A stretch of 64,000 bases of DNA from CAWJLE01 sp963843645 (GTDB taxonomy: Bacteria > Chloroflexota > Anaerolineae > DAOTYC01), in contig CAWJLE010000001.1 of NCBI GenBank assembly GCA_963843645.1, positions 558,001 through 622,000 of the forward strand, given 5' to 3'. The position numbers and the translations under genes were made by a program. The notes beneath the pieces are model-generated. The model did no database searches and was not told the origin of the DNA. It was given only the letters and a program-made list of their open reading frames with translations. Position 1 is the stretch's first letter, and each line of letters opens with the position of its first letter. Positions 44,572 to 53,736 of the stretch are shown piece by piece.

Positions 44572-45339
44572 GTGTGTCCGCAGAACCAAAGGTCACGATT
44601 CCGCAATCTGAGATTCAGCTTCTCGGCCGGCCAGTGGGTGCTTCGCGACATCAACCTGGACGTCTATCCGAACGAGATCCTGGCGATTCTGGGACCGGCA
44701 GGGAGCGGCCGCACGACTTTGCTGCGCATCCTCAACCGCCTGGTGGACCTGGTGGAAGGATCGCACATGGAGGGTCAGATCCTGCTCGATGGGCAGGACA
44801 TTTATGGCCCCGAAATCGACGTCGTCCAGCTCCGCCGTCGGGTCGGCATGGTCTTCGCGCTGCCGCTGCCGCTGCCCGGCTCGATCCGAGACAATATCAC
44901 CTATGGGCTCCGACTCAGCGGCGTGCACGATCGGGACCGGTTGGAGCACCTGGTGCAAACGTCACTACGGCAGGCAGCCCTGTGGGACGAGGTCAAGGAC
45001 CGTTTGGGCGATCAAGCCATGGACCTGTCCGGCGGTCAGCAGCAGCGGCTGTGCCTGGCACGGGTGCTGGCTCTCGAGCCGGAAATGATTCTGTTGGATG
45101 CGCCGACGTCAGGCCTCGATCCCATCTCCACGGCCAAGGTCGAAGCCTCGTTGCAGCAGTTGAAACAGGACTACACGATCCTCATCGTGCCGCACAGCAT
45201 TCAACAGGCGGCGCGCGTGGCAGACAAAGCGGCTTTCTTCCTGTCAGGGGATTTGATCGAATACGGGGAAGGCGATCAGCTCTTTACTCGGCCCAAAAAC
45301 AAACAGACCGAGGATTACATCACCGGTCGGTTTGGGTGA
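44572..45339 (+). CDS. PstB-like ABC ATPase with altered catalytic residues
   Basis: An ATPase of about 255 aa in the pstB position. The fold is complete: LRDINLDVYPNEILAILGPA, the signature MDLSGGQQQRLCLARVLAL, Walker B and the H-loop IVPHSIQQ. However Walker A reads GPAGSGRTT, with Arg in place of the invariant Lys, and Walker B reads MILLDAPTSGLDP, with Ala in place of the catalytic Glu. The Q-loop region is VFALPLPLPG without a clear Gln. The original start may be GTG 44553 overlapping pstA, with one extra base near 44604 (VSAEPKVTI joining RNLRFSFSAG). No phoU or second pstB is seen. It probably binds but hydrolyses ATP poorly, if at all. Confidence 0.85.
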   Translation: MCPQNQRSRFRNLRFSFSAGQWVLRDINLDVYPNEILAILGPAGSGRTTLLRILNRLVDLVEGSHMEGQILLDGQDIYGPEIDVVQLRRRVGMVFALPLPLPGSIRDNITYGLRLSGVHDRDRLEHLVQTSLRQAALWDEVKDRLGDQAMDLSGGQQQRLCLARVLALEPEMILLDAPTSGLDPISTAKVEASLQQLKQDYTILIVPHSIQQAARVADKAAFFLSGDLIEYGEGDQLFTRPKNKQTEDYITGRFG

Positions 45340-45345
45340 TTGCCC

Positions 45346-45378
45346 AAAAAGAGAGAGCCGCCCGATGACCGGCGGCTC
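45346..45378 (-). terminator. Terminator for the minus-strand secreted-protein genes
   Basis: GAGCCGCC and GGCGGCTC form an 8-bp perfect stem (45355-45362 with 45371-45378). On the minus strand it is followed by TCTCTTTTT. It lies between the convergent pstB-like and Tyr-rich protein genes. Confidence 0.8.
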
Positions 45379-45412
45379 CCTGAGTTCGGCTATTCTGCGT
45401 GACGACGAATCG

Positions 45413-45748
45413 TCATCGCTGGCAACACTCGCTAGGGTAGTACGGGTACTCCCACCAGTATGGGATTGGGATGTACGGCGGACAGGTGTCGTAGAAAGTG
45501 CAGGCCGCCGATCTGACGTAGATCCCGCTAGCGTAAGTGTTAAGGTACGGACTGCTGTAGCCTGAGTAGCCAGTGTAGTAGGGGTACGGATAGTAGCTGG
45601 GGCCGTAGCCCGTCGTGGCAGGTACATACCCAGGATTAGCGTACCCGTCATCGATGCCACCGGTAGGGTAGCCCGCACTGGCGGTTAACGTCCCAACCAG
45701 TAGCTGCAGGGCGATGAAACAAGCCAGGAGAAGCGCTACTTTCCGCAT
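45413..45748 (-). CDS. Small secreted Tyr/Pro/Gly-rich protein
   Basis: A 111-aa protein with a clear signal peptide (MRKVALLLACFIALQLL, cleavage near TASAGY). The mature part is low-complexity, rich in Tyr, Pro, Gly and Ser (YGPSYYPYPYYTGYSGY) and ends with four cysteines. It has no catalytic motif. It begins 3 bp after the stop of the LysM gene upstream, so it is exported together with that protein, perhaps as a matrix or coat component. Family unknown. Confidence 0.72.
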   Translation of the reverse strand: MRKVALLLACFIALQLLVGTLTASAGYPTGGIDDGYANPGYVPATTGYGPSYYPYPYYTGYSGYSSPYLNTYASGIYVRSAACTFYDTCPPYIPIPYWWEYPYYPSECCQR

Positions 45749-45751
45749 GGC

Positions 45752-46287
45752 TCACCCTATCCTTGCCGACCGAAGACTGCGGGTCCCTGCGGCAGAGGAT
45801 TCGGGAGCAACACGCTCGCAGCTCGAGTAGCCACAACCAGCGTTGCCGTAGCCCCAGCCTACCTGGGAGCCCCAGTAGTTGCCGTAGTAGCCGCCGCCGT
45901 AGCAACCGCTGTTGCAGTTGTTCCAACCCGTGTTCCAGTACGGCTGCTGGCAGCATCCACCCTGATTGTAGATCGGTCCAGGCATGGGCCCGGGCCCGGA
46001 CGATAGCCCTCCGGGATGATCAGGCACTGGCCGCTGAAGATCAGGTTGGGGTTGAAGAGTCCGTTGACGCGAGCGATCTCGAACGGGTTCACGCCAAACC
46101 GGAAGGCGATGGCGCTCAGGGTGTCCCCTGCTCGCACGATGTAGACCTGCTGCCCGCCGCCCCAACCGACGCCCATGCCCATGCCATAACCGTCGCCGCC
46201 CCAGCCCGGTGCAGCGTTGGCGGTGCCGGCCGACAAGGCCATGGTCAGCACCATCACGATGGCCACAACAACCATAATGCGCTTCAT
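45752..46287 (-). CDS. Secreted LysM-domain protein (one frameshift)
   Basis: A signal peptide (MKRIMVVVAIVMVLTMALS, ending TANAAPG) is followed by a Gly-rich stretch and one LysM domain (YIVRAGDTLSAIAFRFGVNP through NLIFSGQCLIIPEG), which binds peptidoglycan or chitin-like glycans. The C-terminal half is Gly/Tyr/Cys/Asn-rich (GCYGGGYYGNYWGS). One base is missing in the GC run near 45990; the frame then continues MPGPIYNQGGCCQQPYW. ATG 46287 has GGAG upstream on the minus strand. Confidence 0.8.
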
Positions 46288-46420
46288 GTTGTCACTCTCC
46301 TTTGCTTGTGGTACTAGATTATGGTTCTGCATTCGATACGATACAGCTCACTACGCCGCTTTGACGTGGTAGATGAGAGGGGGGTGGGCCGGGTTGGGTG
46401 ACTTCACCCCCCTACACCGA

Positions 46421-46978
46421 CTACATCCGCACGGCCGGTCCTGGGCCCGGGATGCACAGCACCTGGCCGGCGAAGATGAGATTCGGATTGAACAGGCCAT
46501 TGGCTCGCGCGATCTCCCACGGGTTGACCCTGTACAGCCGGGAGATGCTGAAGAGCGTCTCGCCAGACATGACCCGGTGCACCAGCGGACCGAAGCCGCC
46601 GGGACCATAGCCACCAGGGCCAAAGCCGACTGGGGCGAAGCCGCTCGGGTACGCGCCCGGGCCGGGCATGGGCATCGGTCCCGGCATAGGGCCCGGCCCT
46701 CCAATCAGCAAGACTTGTCCGATGAAGATGATGTTCGGGTTCGGGAGTCGGTTAATCTGCTGCGATGGCCCACGGATTCACTCCGTACAGTCGGCCGATG
46801 GCGAAGAGTGTTTCGCCAGGGCGCACCAGGTGGAGCAGCGGCGCGGCATCCCTGTCTGGGCCACCGGATACGGAGCCCAGGCTCCAGGAGCGGCGCTGAC
46901 CGCAGTGAGTCCTACCAACTGGAGGACCAGCACGGTGATTAGCACGATACCCACTTTGTTGCGAAGAGATGTTCTCAT
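46421..46978 (-). CDS. Secreted protein with two LysM domains (two frameshifts)
   Basis: Starts with a signal peptide (MRTSLRNKVGIVLITVLVLQ, ending VSAAPG). The first LysM reads HLVRPGETLFAIGRLYGVNP and NPNIIFIGQVLLI, then a Pro/Gly/Met linker (GPMPGPMPMPGPG), then the second LysM HRVMSGETLFSISRLYRVNP with NLIFAGQVLCIPG. Frames shift near 46850 and at 46762 (an extra base in GCAGCAG). Total about 185 aa. It heads the three-gene secreted-protein group and has its own promoter at 47071. Confidence 0.8.
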
Positions 46979-47070
46979 ATCGTTGCCCTCCTTTCTCAGT
47001 TTTGAGTGCTCTTCACGTCGGTCGAGTTGGGAGTTCCCGGCTTCTCCCGTATACCTTGTAGTTACTTTTG

Positions 47071-47099
47071 ATTATACATCAAGTAACCGAAATGCGCAA
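47071..47099 (-). promoter_or_regulatory. Promoter for the LysM gene group
   Basis: On the minus strand TTGCGC (47099-47094) and TATAAT (47076-47071) with 17-bp spacing. The surrounding 46979-47273 is AT-rich and contains the 11-bp direct repeat TAAAGGAACAG twice (47190-47211), but no gene. Confidence 0.7.
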
Positions 47100-47273
47100 C
47101 TTTCAAGTACCATTGGTAACCTTGCTAGTCCACGCACTGTTGTAACACTATATTACCACGGACTCGATAAATGTGGGGTGAAGAGATGGTAAAGGAACAG
47201 TAAAGGAACAGTGGAGAAAAGTAATACTTTGCGGTGTTTTTGGTGAATATTTGGTGAGGGCCATCTTTACTCA

Positions 47274-49320
47274 ATGATTACATCCCGTCGTCCCTTGAGC
47301 CGCCGATGCCTGGCCGCACTACCCATTCCGATGTGGGTCGTGCTCGGCCTCGGTCTCGGGCTGCGATTGTACCGCCTCGGCGTTCAGAGTATCTGGTACG
47401 ACGAGGGGGTCAGCCTGTATCTGGCCGGCCAGACGGTGCCGGACCTCATCCGCCACACGGCAGCGGACATCCACCCGCCGCTGTATTACCTGCTGCTCCA
47501 CTTCTGGACTCGGCTCGCCGGCGACTCGGAATTCAGCGCGGCGTTCCTGTCGGTCATCTGGGGGCTGCTGCTCGTCGCCTTCGTCTACCGCGTCGGGATG
47601 CGCTTGGCCGGCCGAAGAGCCGGCCTCGCGGCCGCCGCCCTGGTCGCCCTGTCGCCCTTCAACCTCTGGTATTCCCAGGAGATCCGGATGTACACGCTCG
47701 GCGCGCTGCTCGGCCTGGCGGCCACCTGGTACGGCAGCCGCTGCGTGGCCGAGGCGCGGAACGGTGCGCCCGGCAGTGGACTCGGAGCGTGCGCGCTCTA
47801 CGCCCTCGCTGCGGCTACGGGCCTCTACACGCTGTACTATTTCGCCTTTCTCCTGATCGCGCTGAACCTGTGGGTGGTGTGGCGGATTCTGCGCCGACCA
47901 ACGGGGCGCGGGGCATGGGTCCGATGGCTCGCCGCGCAGATCGCGGTGGTGGTCTTGTACGCTCCCTGGCTTCCCATCGCGGTCCGGCAGGCGCTCAATC
48001 CCCCAGCGCCTCCCTGGCGGTCGGTCGTACCCCTGTTGTCGGTCGTCGTGCAATCGTGGAGCGCGCTCTCCTTCGGGCAATCGGTCGACCCGGCGGCGGT
48101 GTGGTGGGCGCTCCTGTTGGTTCTGGTTCCATTTCGGCGTGGGGATATGGGCGACCCGGCGCGATAGACGGCCGTCTGGGCCGGCGCTGGGAATCTGGCT
48201 GCTGGGCCCGATCGCCCTGATCGTGCTGTTCTCGCTCTGGACGCCGCTCTTTCACGTGCGCTACGTGTTCATCTTCTCGCCGGCCTTCTATCTGATTCTG
48301 GCGGTGGGTTGGACCGTGCTGTGGCGTCATGCGCGCGTGGCGGCGTACCTGGCGGTCGTGCTCTGGCTGGGGGTGAGCGGCTATTCCATCGTCCAATTCC
48401 ACACGTCGCCGACGTACGCGACGGACGACTTTCGCTCTGCGGTGCGCGACATCGCCGACCACGTCGCGCCCGGCGACGCGCTTCTCATCGACGCCGGCTA
48501 CGCATACCCGCCGTTTCTGTATTACGACCGGGAGGCACTCGCCTGGCGCGGCCGGCTGATCGACTACGAGCCATCGGCTGACGCCGGGACGTCCGGGCTC
48601 GTGGTGTTGCAGACCGGCTCGATTGGCGGCAGCCCCAACCTGGGCTGGGGACGGCCCGATGCGGACTTCTATGCCACCGACGAGGCGCAGACCGGGCGGG
48701 CCCTGGCGCGTGTGTTCGCCGCGCATCCGCGCGTGTGGGTGCTCCGCGTCTACGACACGGTGGTCGACCCGGACGGGTTCATCCGCCGCTGGTTGGACGA
48801 GCACGGCCGGCAATTCGAGGACCGTCTCTACCCCGGCGAAAGCTACCTTCGAGTGCAGGGTTACCTGACGCAACCGGAACCGCAGATGGAAGCGCCGGCG
48901 CTCGCGCACGACGTCCACGCCACGTTCGGCGGCCGGCTTGCGCTCCTCGGCTGGTCGGCCATGGACGAGTCGGCCAGAAGCGGCCGAGCCTGGGACCTCG
49001 ACCTCTACTGGCGGGCGACCGCACGCATGGCGGGCGATTATCGCGCCGTGGTCGAGCTGACCGATGCCGACGGTCGCGCCTGGGCGCGGGACGACCAGTT
49101 GCTCCTGGGCGCCTCGTACCCAACGTCACGGTGGCTGCCGGACGAGGTGCAGCGTGAGCCGGTCCGGCTGAAAGCGCCGGCAGGTCTTCCGGCGGGGCTT
49201 TACACGGTGCGAGTTTTCGTTTATGATCCGAGGGATCTGGCGGCCCTGGCTGTTGAAGGCGCGCCGGGGCAGTCGTCGTCCGACTCTGTCGATCTGGGCC
49301 AGCTGTCGATCGTCGAGTGA
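47274..49320 (+). CDS. GT-C membrane glycosyltransferase (one frameshift)
   Basis: About 681 aa. The N-terminal half is polytopic; the first loop has SIWYDEGVSLYLAGQ, the catalytic acidic loop of family 39/83 enzymes, then HTAADIHPPLYYLLLHFW and SPFNLWYSQEIRMYTLG. An extra base near 48145 shifts the frame before GIWATRRDRRPSG; the remaining helices and a C-terminal beta-rich domain (YLRVQGYLTQPEP, FGGRLALLGWS) follow. It probably glycosylates an exported acceptor using a polyprenyl-linked sugar. No partner gene indicates the substrate. Confidence 0.82.
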
Positions 49321-49471
49321 CGGCATTGCGAGGGGGCCTGGCTTCGGCCTCCGCCCGGCCGGCGAGCAGTCGTATCCGGTGCCTCACGCGCAGGTTGGGG
49401 CCGACCGGTGCAATCGGGCCCGTGCCCCTGGCCGCCGACCGCGAGAACGCCGCGTGACTCGGGAGGAACTC

Positions 49472-49777
49472 ATGGTCGCAGAAGAGATCATTCGAGGGGT
49501 ATCCGTGGCCTGCCAGCCGGAGCGTGGCTGGGTGACCGTCAGAGGACGGTTGGCCGGCGACACGCCGCAGTACCCTGTAGTCGACCTGACCATCGTGTCG
49601 CCCGAAGGCGAGAAGCTGGCTGAGACCATGATCGTGGATGCGCCGCTGGAGTTTCAGATGACCTTGCACGTGCCCCACACGCCGGAGGGCGCGCCGCTCG
49701 TTCTTCGGGTACGGGTGTCGGCTGACGACAATACGGTGGCGGAGCGGGAATACTCGTTCGAGTATTTGCCCGAATGA
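49472..49777 (+). CDS. Small protein of unknown function (101 aa)
   Basis: Starts MVAEEIIRGVSVACQPERG after GGGAGG. The sequence alternates hydrophobic strands (GWVTVRGRLAGDTPQYPVVD, LVLRVRVSADDNTVAEREYS) as in an immunoglobulin-like or carbohydrate-associated beta sandwich of one domain. No signal peptide or catalytic motif is present. It lies between a glycosyltransferase and degV, all on the plus strand. I do not recognise the family. Confidence 0.7.
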   Translation: MVAEEIIRGVSVACQPERGWVTVRGRLAGDTPQYPVVDLTIVSPEGEKLAETMIVDAPLEFQMTLHVPHTPEGAPLVLRVRVSADDNTVAEREYSFEYLPE

Positions 49778-49878
49778 TGGATGCTCTGTCGCCCGCGGTG
49801 AAACAATCAGACGCAACTTTTGCCCCTGCGGGACGTTCTTGTTGTTAAATCCCCCAACAAACCTCGAGGAGGGTAGAT

Positions 49879-50730
49879 ATGGGTCAAATCAAGGTCGTGA
49901 CGGACTCCGCAGCGAGCCTGATACCGGAGTTGCAGGAGAAACACCACATCGTCGTTTGTCCATACTCCGTGCAATTTGGCTCCGAATCCTTCATCGATGA
50001 CGGCATCGAACTGCCGGTCGCCGAGTTCGAGGAGAAGCGGATCACTTCGGGCCTGGTACCGAAGACCGCCATCCCGTCCTCGGGCCGGTTCGTCGAGCTC
50101 TATCGGTCGATCGCCGAGCCGGGCGACACGATCTTCTCGATCCACTGCGGCACCAAGCTGAGCGGCATCGTGGGCTCCGCCACCATCGCAGCCGGGGAGA
50201 CGCCCGACCTGGACGTCGTCGTGTTCGACACGGACAGCGTGGGTATGGTGGAGGGCTGGCTGGCCATCGAAGTGGCCGAGGCGGCGGCGAAGGGCGCGAG
50301 CCGGCAGGCCCTGATCGACCTCCTGAAAGACCTGCAGACCCGGACGGATTTCATCTCCACGTCCGTCGAGCTGGAGTACATCAAAGAAAGCGGCCGCATC
50401 ACCGGGGGCGCGAAGGCATCCGAAGCCGCGGTGAAGACGGTTCCGATCATCCGTATCCAGGATGGCAAGGCCGGCGTGATCGAGCAGGCGCGCACCCAGA
50501 GCGCGGTGCTGCGCCGCATCATCGAGATCATCAAGCAGCGGGCGGGCGACAGGCCGGTCAAGCGCCTGGCCATCTCTCACTCGAACCGCGAACAAGGCGC
50601 GCTCAAGTACCGCGAGATGATCGAAAAGGAGCTGGCACCGGGGGAGATCTCGTTCGGGCAGCTCGGCATCACCTTGATGACCCATCTGGGTCCCGGCGCC
50701 CTGGCCACCAGCGTCGAGTACGAGAAGTAA
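49879..50730 (+). CDS. DegV family fatty-acid-binding protein
   Basis: A 283-aa DegV/FakB-type protein. The N-terminal TDSAASLIPELQEKHHIVV and FIDDGIEL, the PSSGRFVELYRSI segment and the C-terminal GPGALATSVEYE fit the family. FakB proteins bind a fatty acid and present it to the kinase FakA for phosphorylation; plsX, the next step in phospholipid synthesis, lies 6 kb away, and no fakA gene is visible. The ATG follows GAGGAGGG. The gene is directly followed by the palindrome array. Confidence 0.92.
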   Translation: MGQIKVVTDSAASLIPELQEKHHIVVCPYSVQFGSESFIDDGIELPVAEFEEKRITSGLVPKTAIPSSGRFVELYRSIAEPGDTIFSIHCGTKLSGIVGSATIAAGETPDLDVVVFDTDSVGMVEGWLAIEVAEAAAKGASRQALIDLLKDLQTRTDFISTSVELEYIKESGRITGGAKASEAAVKTVPIIRIQDGKAGVIEQARTQSAVLRRIIEIIKQRAGDRPVKRLAISHSNREQGALKYREMIEKELAPGEISFGQLGITLMTHLGPGALATSVEYEK

Positions 50731-50738
50731 GGCCGACG

Positions 50739-51343
50739 GACTTCCGAAGTCTTGGAAACTTCGGAAGTCTCAGTGCTCTGAGGCGCTGCGCCCGGAAGGA
50801 TGACCGCACGCCAGAAGTCAGACTTCCGAAGTTTTGAAAACTTCGGAAGTCTCAGTGCTCTGAGGCGCCGCGCCGTTAAGGATGACCACACGCAGTTGCT
50901 CAGACTTCCGAAGTTTTGGAAACTTCGGAAGTCTCCGTGCTCCGAGACGCCGCGGCCGGCCGGATGACCACACGCAGTTGCTCAGACTTCCGAAGTTTTG
51001 GAAACTTCGGAAGTCTGAGTGCTCGGAGGCGCCGCGCCCTGAAGGATGACCGCACGCCGGAAGACAGACTTCCGAAGTTTTGGAAACTTCGGAAGTCTCA
51101 GTGCTCTGAGGTGCCACGGCCTGAAGGATGACCACACAGCGGAAGACAGACTTCCGAAGTTTTGAAAACTTCGGAAGTCTCCGTGCTCAGAGGCACTGCG
51201 GCCTGCGGATGACCACACGCCAGAAGCCAGACTTCCGAAGTTTTGGAAACTTCGGAAGTCTCAGTGCTCGGAGGCGCCACGCCCTGAAAGATGACCACAC
51301 GCCAGAAGTCAGACTTCCGAAGTTTTGGAAACTTCGGAAGTCT
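50739..51343. repeat. Palindrome array, 8 units of about 82 bp
   Basis: Eight 32-33-bp palindromes at 50739, 50820, 50902, 50984, 51066, 51148, 51229 and 51311, each with arms built on AGACTTCCGAAGTTT around a TGG or TGA loop. Spacers of about 49 bp are similar to one another (GATGACCNCACGC near the right end, GTGCTC near the left), so this is a tandem array of an 82-bp unit, not a CRISPR with unique spacers. No gene is encoded. It runs from degV to the end of the beta-helix gene. Confidence 0.95.
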
Positions 51344-51384
51344 CAATGCTCCGGGGCGGAAGTCTGCGCTTATGAAAACTGGCG

Positions 51385-53463
51385 TCAGTGTTGCGCCTTC
51401 ACGACCATTGGCACGTAAGTGTTCTGCCGCTGGAATTCATAGGCGCCGATGTCCCATTCGGCGACACCGCTGTGATTCCCGTCGACAGGTCTGGCGCGGC
51501 CCGTGATGTCAACGTTCGGTGCGCCGTCGCCCGTACCGGCGTCGATACAGAGAGAGGCGCCCGTGAGGCGATAGTCATCGGCGTCCCTGTTCACGAAGTG
51601 TGGCTCCGCCTGGATATTACCCGTTCCGGGCACTATCTCACTTGTATCACAGTAGTTTACGTTGCGTGCGCTGTTCTCCGCGTTGGCGATGCCCAGGTTT
51701 CCCGGCGAGTTGTAATAGAAGATGCTGTTGGTGACGTCAAGCCAATGCATCGGCTCGTGCCCGAAGTCCGCGTAAAACGCGGGCGGGCCGAGGGCGCTGC
51801 TGCGATTGTCTGCCACCGTGACGTTGGTGATCACGCCGCTGCCCAGGATCTGCGCCGCGGCGCTCGGGCCGTCCGAAGTATTGCCTGCGATGACGGCGTT
51901 CTCCATTTGGAAGGTCGTCTCGCGGCCAAAGGCGAGCGCGCCAGGCCCGTCGCCGGAAACATTTCCGGTGATGAACGTCCGCCGCAGGATAAGGTCCCGG
52001 GTGAAGTTGACAGACAGGGCGCTGCCACCCGGGGCGTGGTTGCCGCGGAACGCGCTGCCTTCGATCGTGGCATCTGCCTGATAGACTGACATGCCACCGC
52101 CGGACCCGCCGCTCGCGCTGTTGCTGGCAACAGTCGTGCTGATAAGGGTTGCATGGGACCCGTCAGAGACGCTGATCCCGCCCGCATTGTCGGTGCTCGC
52201 CGTGTTCGACAGGACGGCGCATTTGGTGAAAGTCACAGCGGCGCTCTGGCTGATACCGACGCCCCCTGTCTGCGGGGCGTCGTTCGCGAGCACCTGCACC
52301 CTGCGCAGGTCTGCATTGCTGTTGTCAGCAATGTTCATGCCGCCCACGCCCCCTTCCGCACTGTTGCCGGCGATCGTCACGTCGGTGATCCAGGCAGTCG
52401 ATTGGCCGACGTTCATCCCCCCGGCCCAACCCGCTGTGTGGTTCATCTCGATCACGCCTCCCTGCATGTGTACCGTGCTCAGATACACACCAACGCCGCC
52501 ATTACTGTCCCCGGACGTGTTCCCGGAGACCCTGACGTCGCTCAGATACGCCGTGGACTCACCGATGCTGATACCACCGTTCCACAGGTCCGCGTGATTG
52601 CCCTCGACGAGGCCTCCGTTCAACGTCGCGGTGGCTTGGTACACGCCCAGGCCGCCGTTCTCGCGCGCGCGGTTATTCCTGATCGTGACATGATCGAGCG
52701 TGGCCGTTGAGCCGGTTTCGATGGCGATGCCACCCTGGTAGGTTCCCGCCACGTTCCCGGAAATCACGCCGCCGTCAATTAGTGCGGCGGACTCCACCAG
52801 CATGATGCCCGCATCCGACTCGGATACGTGGTTGGCCTCGACCCAAACGTTGGTCAGGGTCACGACGGACTGGTAGAACAGGAGGCCTCCTCCCCGCTGA
52901 GCCCGGTTGTCCGCGATGCGGCTGTTTTCGACCGTCACGGTGCTATGTGTAGCCGCAAGGCCACCGGCAGTCCCGCTGGCCGCGTTACTGATGACATCGG
53001 TCGCCCTGACGATCGCCACAGTCCCCGAGATCAAAACTCCACCGGCGTTCAGTGCCTGCGTGTTTCGGACGATGAACCCATCAAACAGGCAAGGCTGCGA
53101 GATCACCACAGCCGTCCTGGTACCGTCGCCTTCGATGACCGTCGGGTAGGATTCGATGTCGCGATTCTGGAACATTGGATGGAAACCGCCTTGCAGAGAG
53201 AGGGGTGTATCGATCTCCACGTGTTCAAGATAGGGGCCGGTGGCAACCAGGATGTGGTCGTTGCCATTCGCCTTGGCGAGAGACACTGCGTGTGTGATGG
53301 TCTTGCAAGGCGCATCGGGCAACGCGCAGGTGTTCCCATCGTCGCCGAGGGTACTGCTGACGTACAGCGGACCGGCGGCCTCGGCAAAGAGACCGCCAAG
53401 TAGAAACCCCAGGCTCAAAAGGACCATGACGACGAACGATTGCCAGGATCGACGCGAGAACAT
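51385..53463 (-). CDS. Secreted right-handed parallel beta-helix repeat protein
   Basis: A 692-aa protein with a signal peptide (MFSRRSWQSFVVMVLLSLGF, cleavage near FAEAAG). It begins with the exported-adhesin opening YVSSTLGDDGNTCALPDAPC. About 15 turns of a Gly/Asn/Val repeat follow (for example NNRARENGGLGVYQATATL), the parallel beta-helix fold of pectin-lyase-like and polymorphic outer proteins. The C-terminus has SLCIDAGTGDGAPNVDITG. No catalytic residues are evident; it is probably an adhesin or surface polysaccharide-binding protein. ATG 53463 follows AGGAGG. Palindrome arrays flank it on both sides. Confidence 0.88.
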   Translation of the reverse strand: MFSRRSWQSFVVMVLLSLGFLLGGLFAEAAGPLYVSSTLGDDGNTCALPDAPCKTITHAVSLAKANGNDHILVATGPYLEHVEIDTPLSLQGGFHPMFQNRDIESYPTVIEGDGTRTAVVISQPCLFDGFIVRNTQALNAGGVLISGTVAIVRATDVISNAASGTAGGLAATHSTVTVENSRIADNRAQRGGGLLFYQSVVTLTNVWVEANHVSESDAGIMLVESAALIDGGVISGNVAGTYQGGIAIETGSTATLDHVTIRNNRARENGGLGVYQATATLNGGLVEGNHADLWNGGISIGESTAYLSDVRVSGNTSGDSNGGVGVYLSTVHMQGGVIEMNHTAGWAGGMNVGQSTAWITDVTIAGNSAEGGVGGMNIADNSNADLRRVQVLANDAPQTGGVGISQSAAVTFTKCAVLSNTASTDNAGGISVSDGSHATLISTTVASNSASGGSGGGMSVYQADATIEGSAFRGNHAPGGSALSVNFTRDLILRRTFITGNVSGDGPGALAFGRETTFQMENAVIAGNTSDGPSAAAQILGSGVITNVTVADNRSSALGPPAFYADFGHEPMHWLDVTNSIFYYNSPGNLGIANAENSARNVNYCDTSEIVPGTGNIQAEPHFVNRDADDYRLTGASLCIDAGTGDGAPNVDITGRARPVDGNHSGVAEWDIGAYEFQRQNTYVPMVVKAQH

Positions 53464-53606
53464 GGGCAACCCCTCCTAGAGCAAGACGTGGATGGCTGGA
53501 CGCCGGGTGGCCTGGGGATCGTGAACGACGTGGCGTCCGCGGACGGCAGGGCCCGGTGACTGCGAGCGGTGTGTTTCGGAGCAACATGAGGCAATGGGAC
53601 GCTCAC

Positions 53607-53635
53607 ATTATAGGTCCGTGGCCTTGTTGGCGCAA
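53607..53635 (-). promoter_or_regulatory. Promoter for the beta-helix protein
   Basis: On the minus strand TTGCGC (53635-53630) and TATAAT (53612-53607) with a 17-bp spacer, identical in both boxes and spacing to the LysM promoter at 47071. It lies 140 bp before the start codon. Confidence 0.7.
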
Positions 53636-53736
53636 GCAATGCCCCGACCCACCTGAATTGGTGACCCCTCGCCCGGCGGCTGGTGGGCTGAGCAACAGCG
53701 CCGGCGCCCCTGAAGGATGATCACACGCCAGAAGTC

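Noticed and set aside
44232..45368. Alternative plus-strand gene over pstA and pstB
   Set aside because: Arg/Gly/Pro-rich shadow frame; only its short VSAEPKVTI stretch is relevant as the possible original start of the PstB-like protein.
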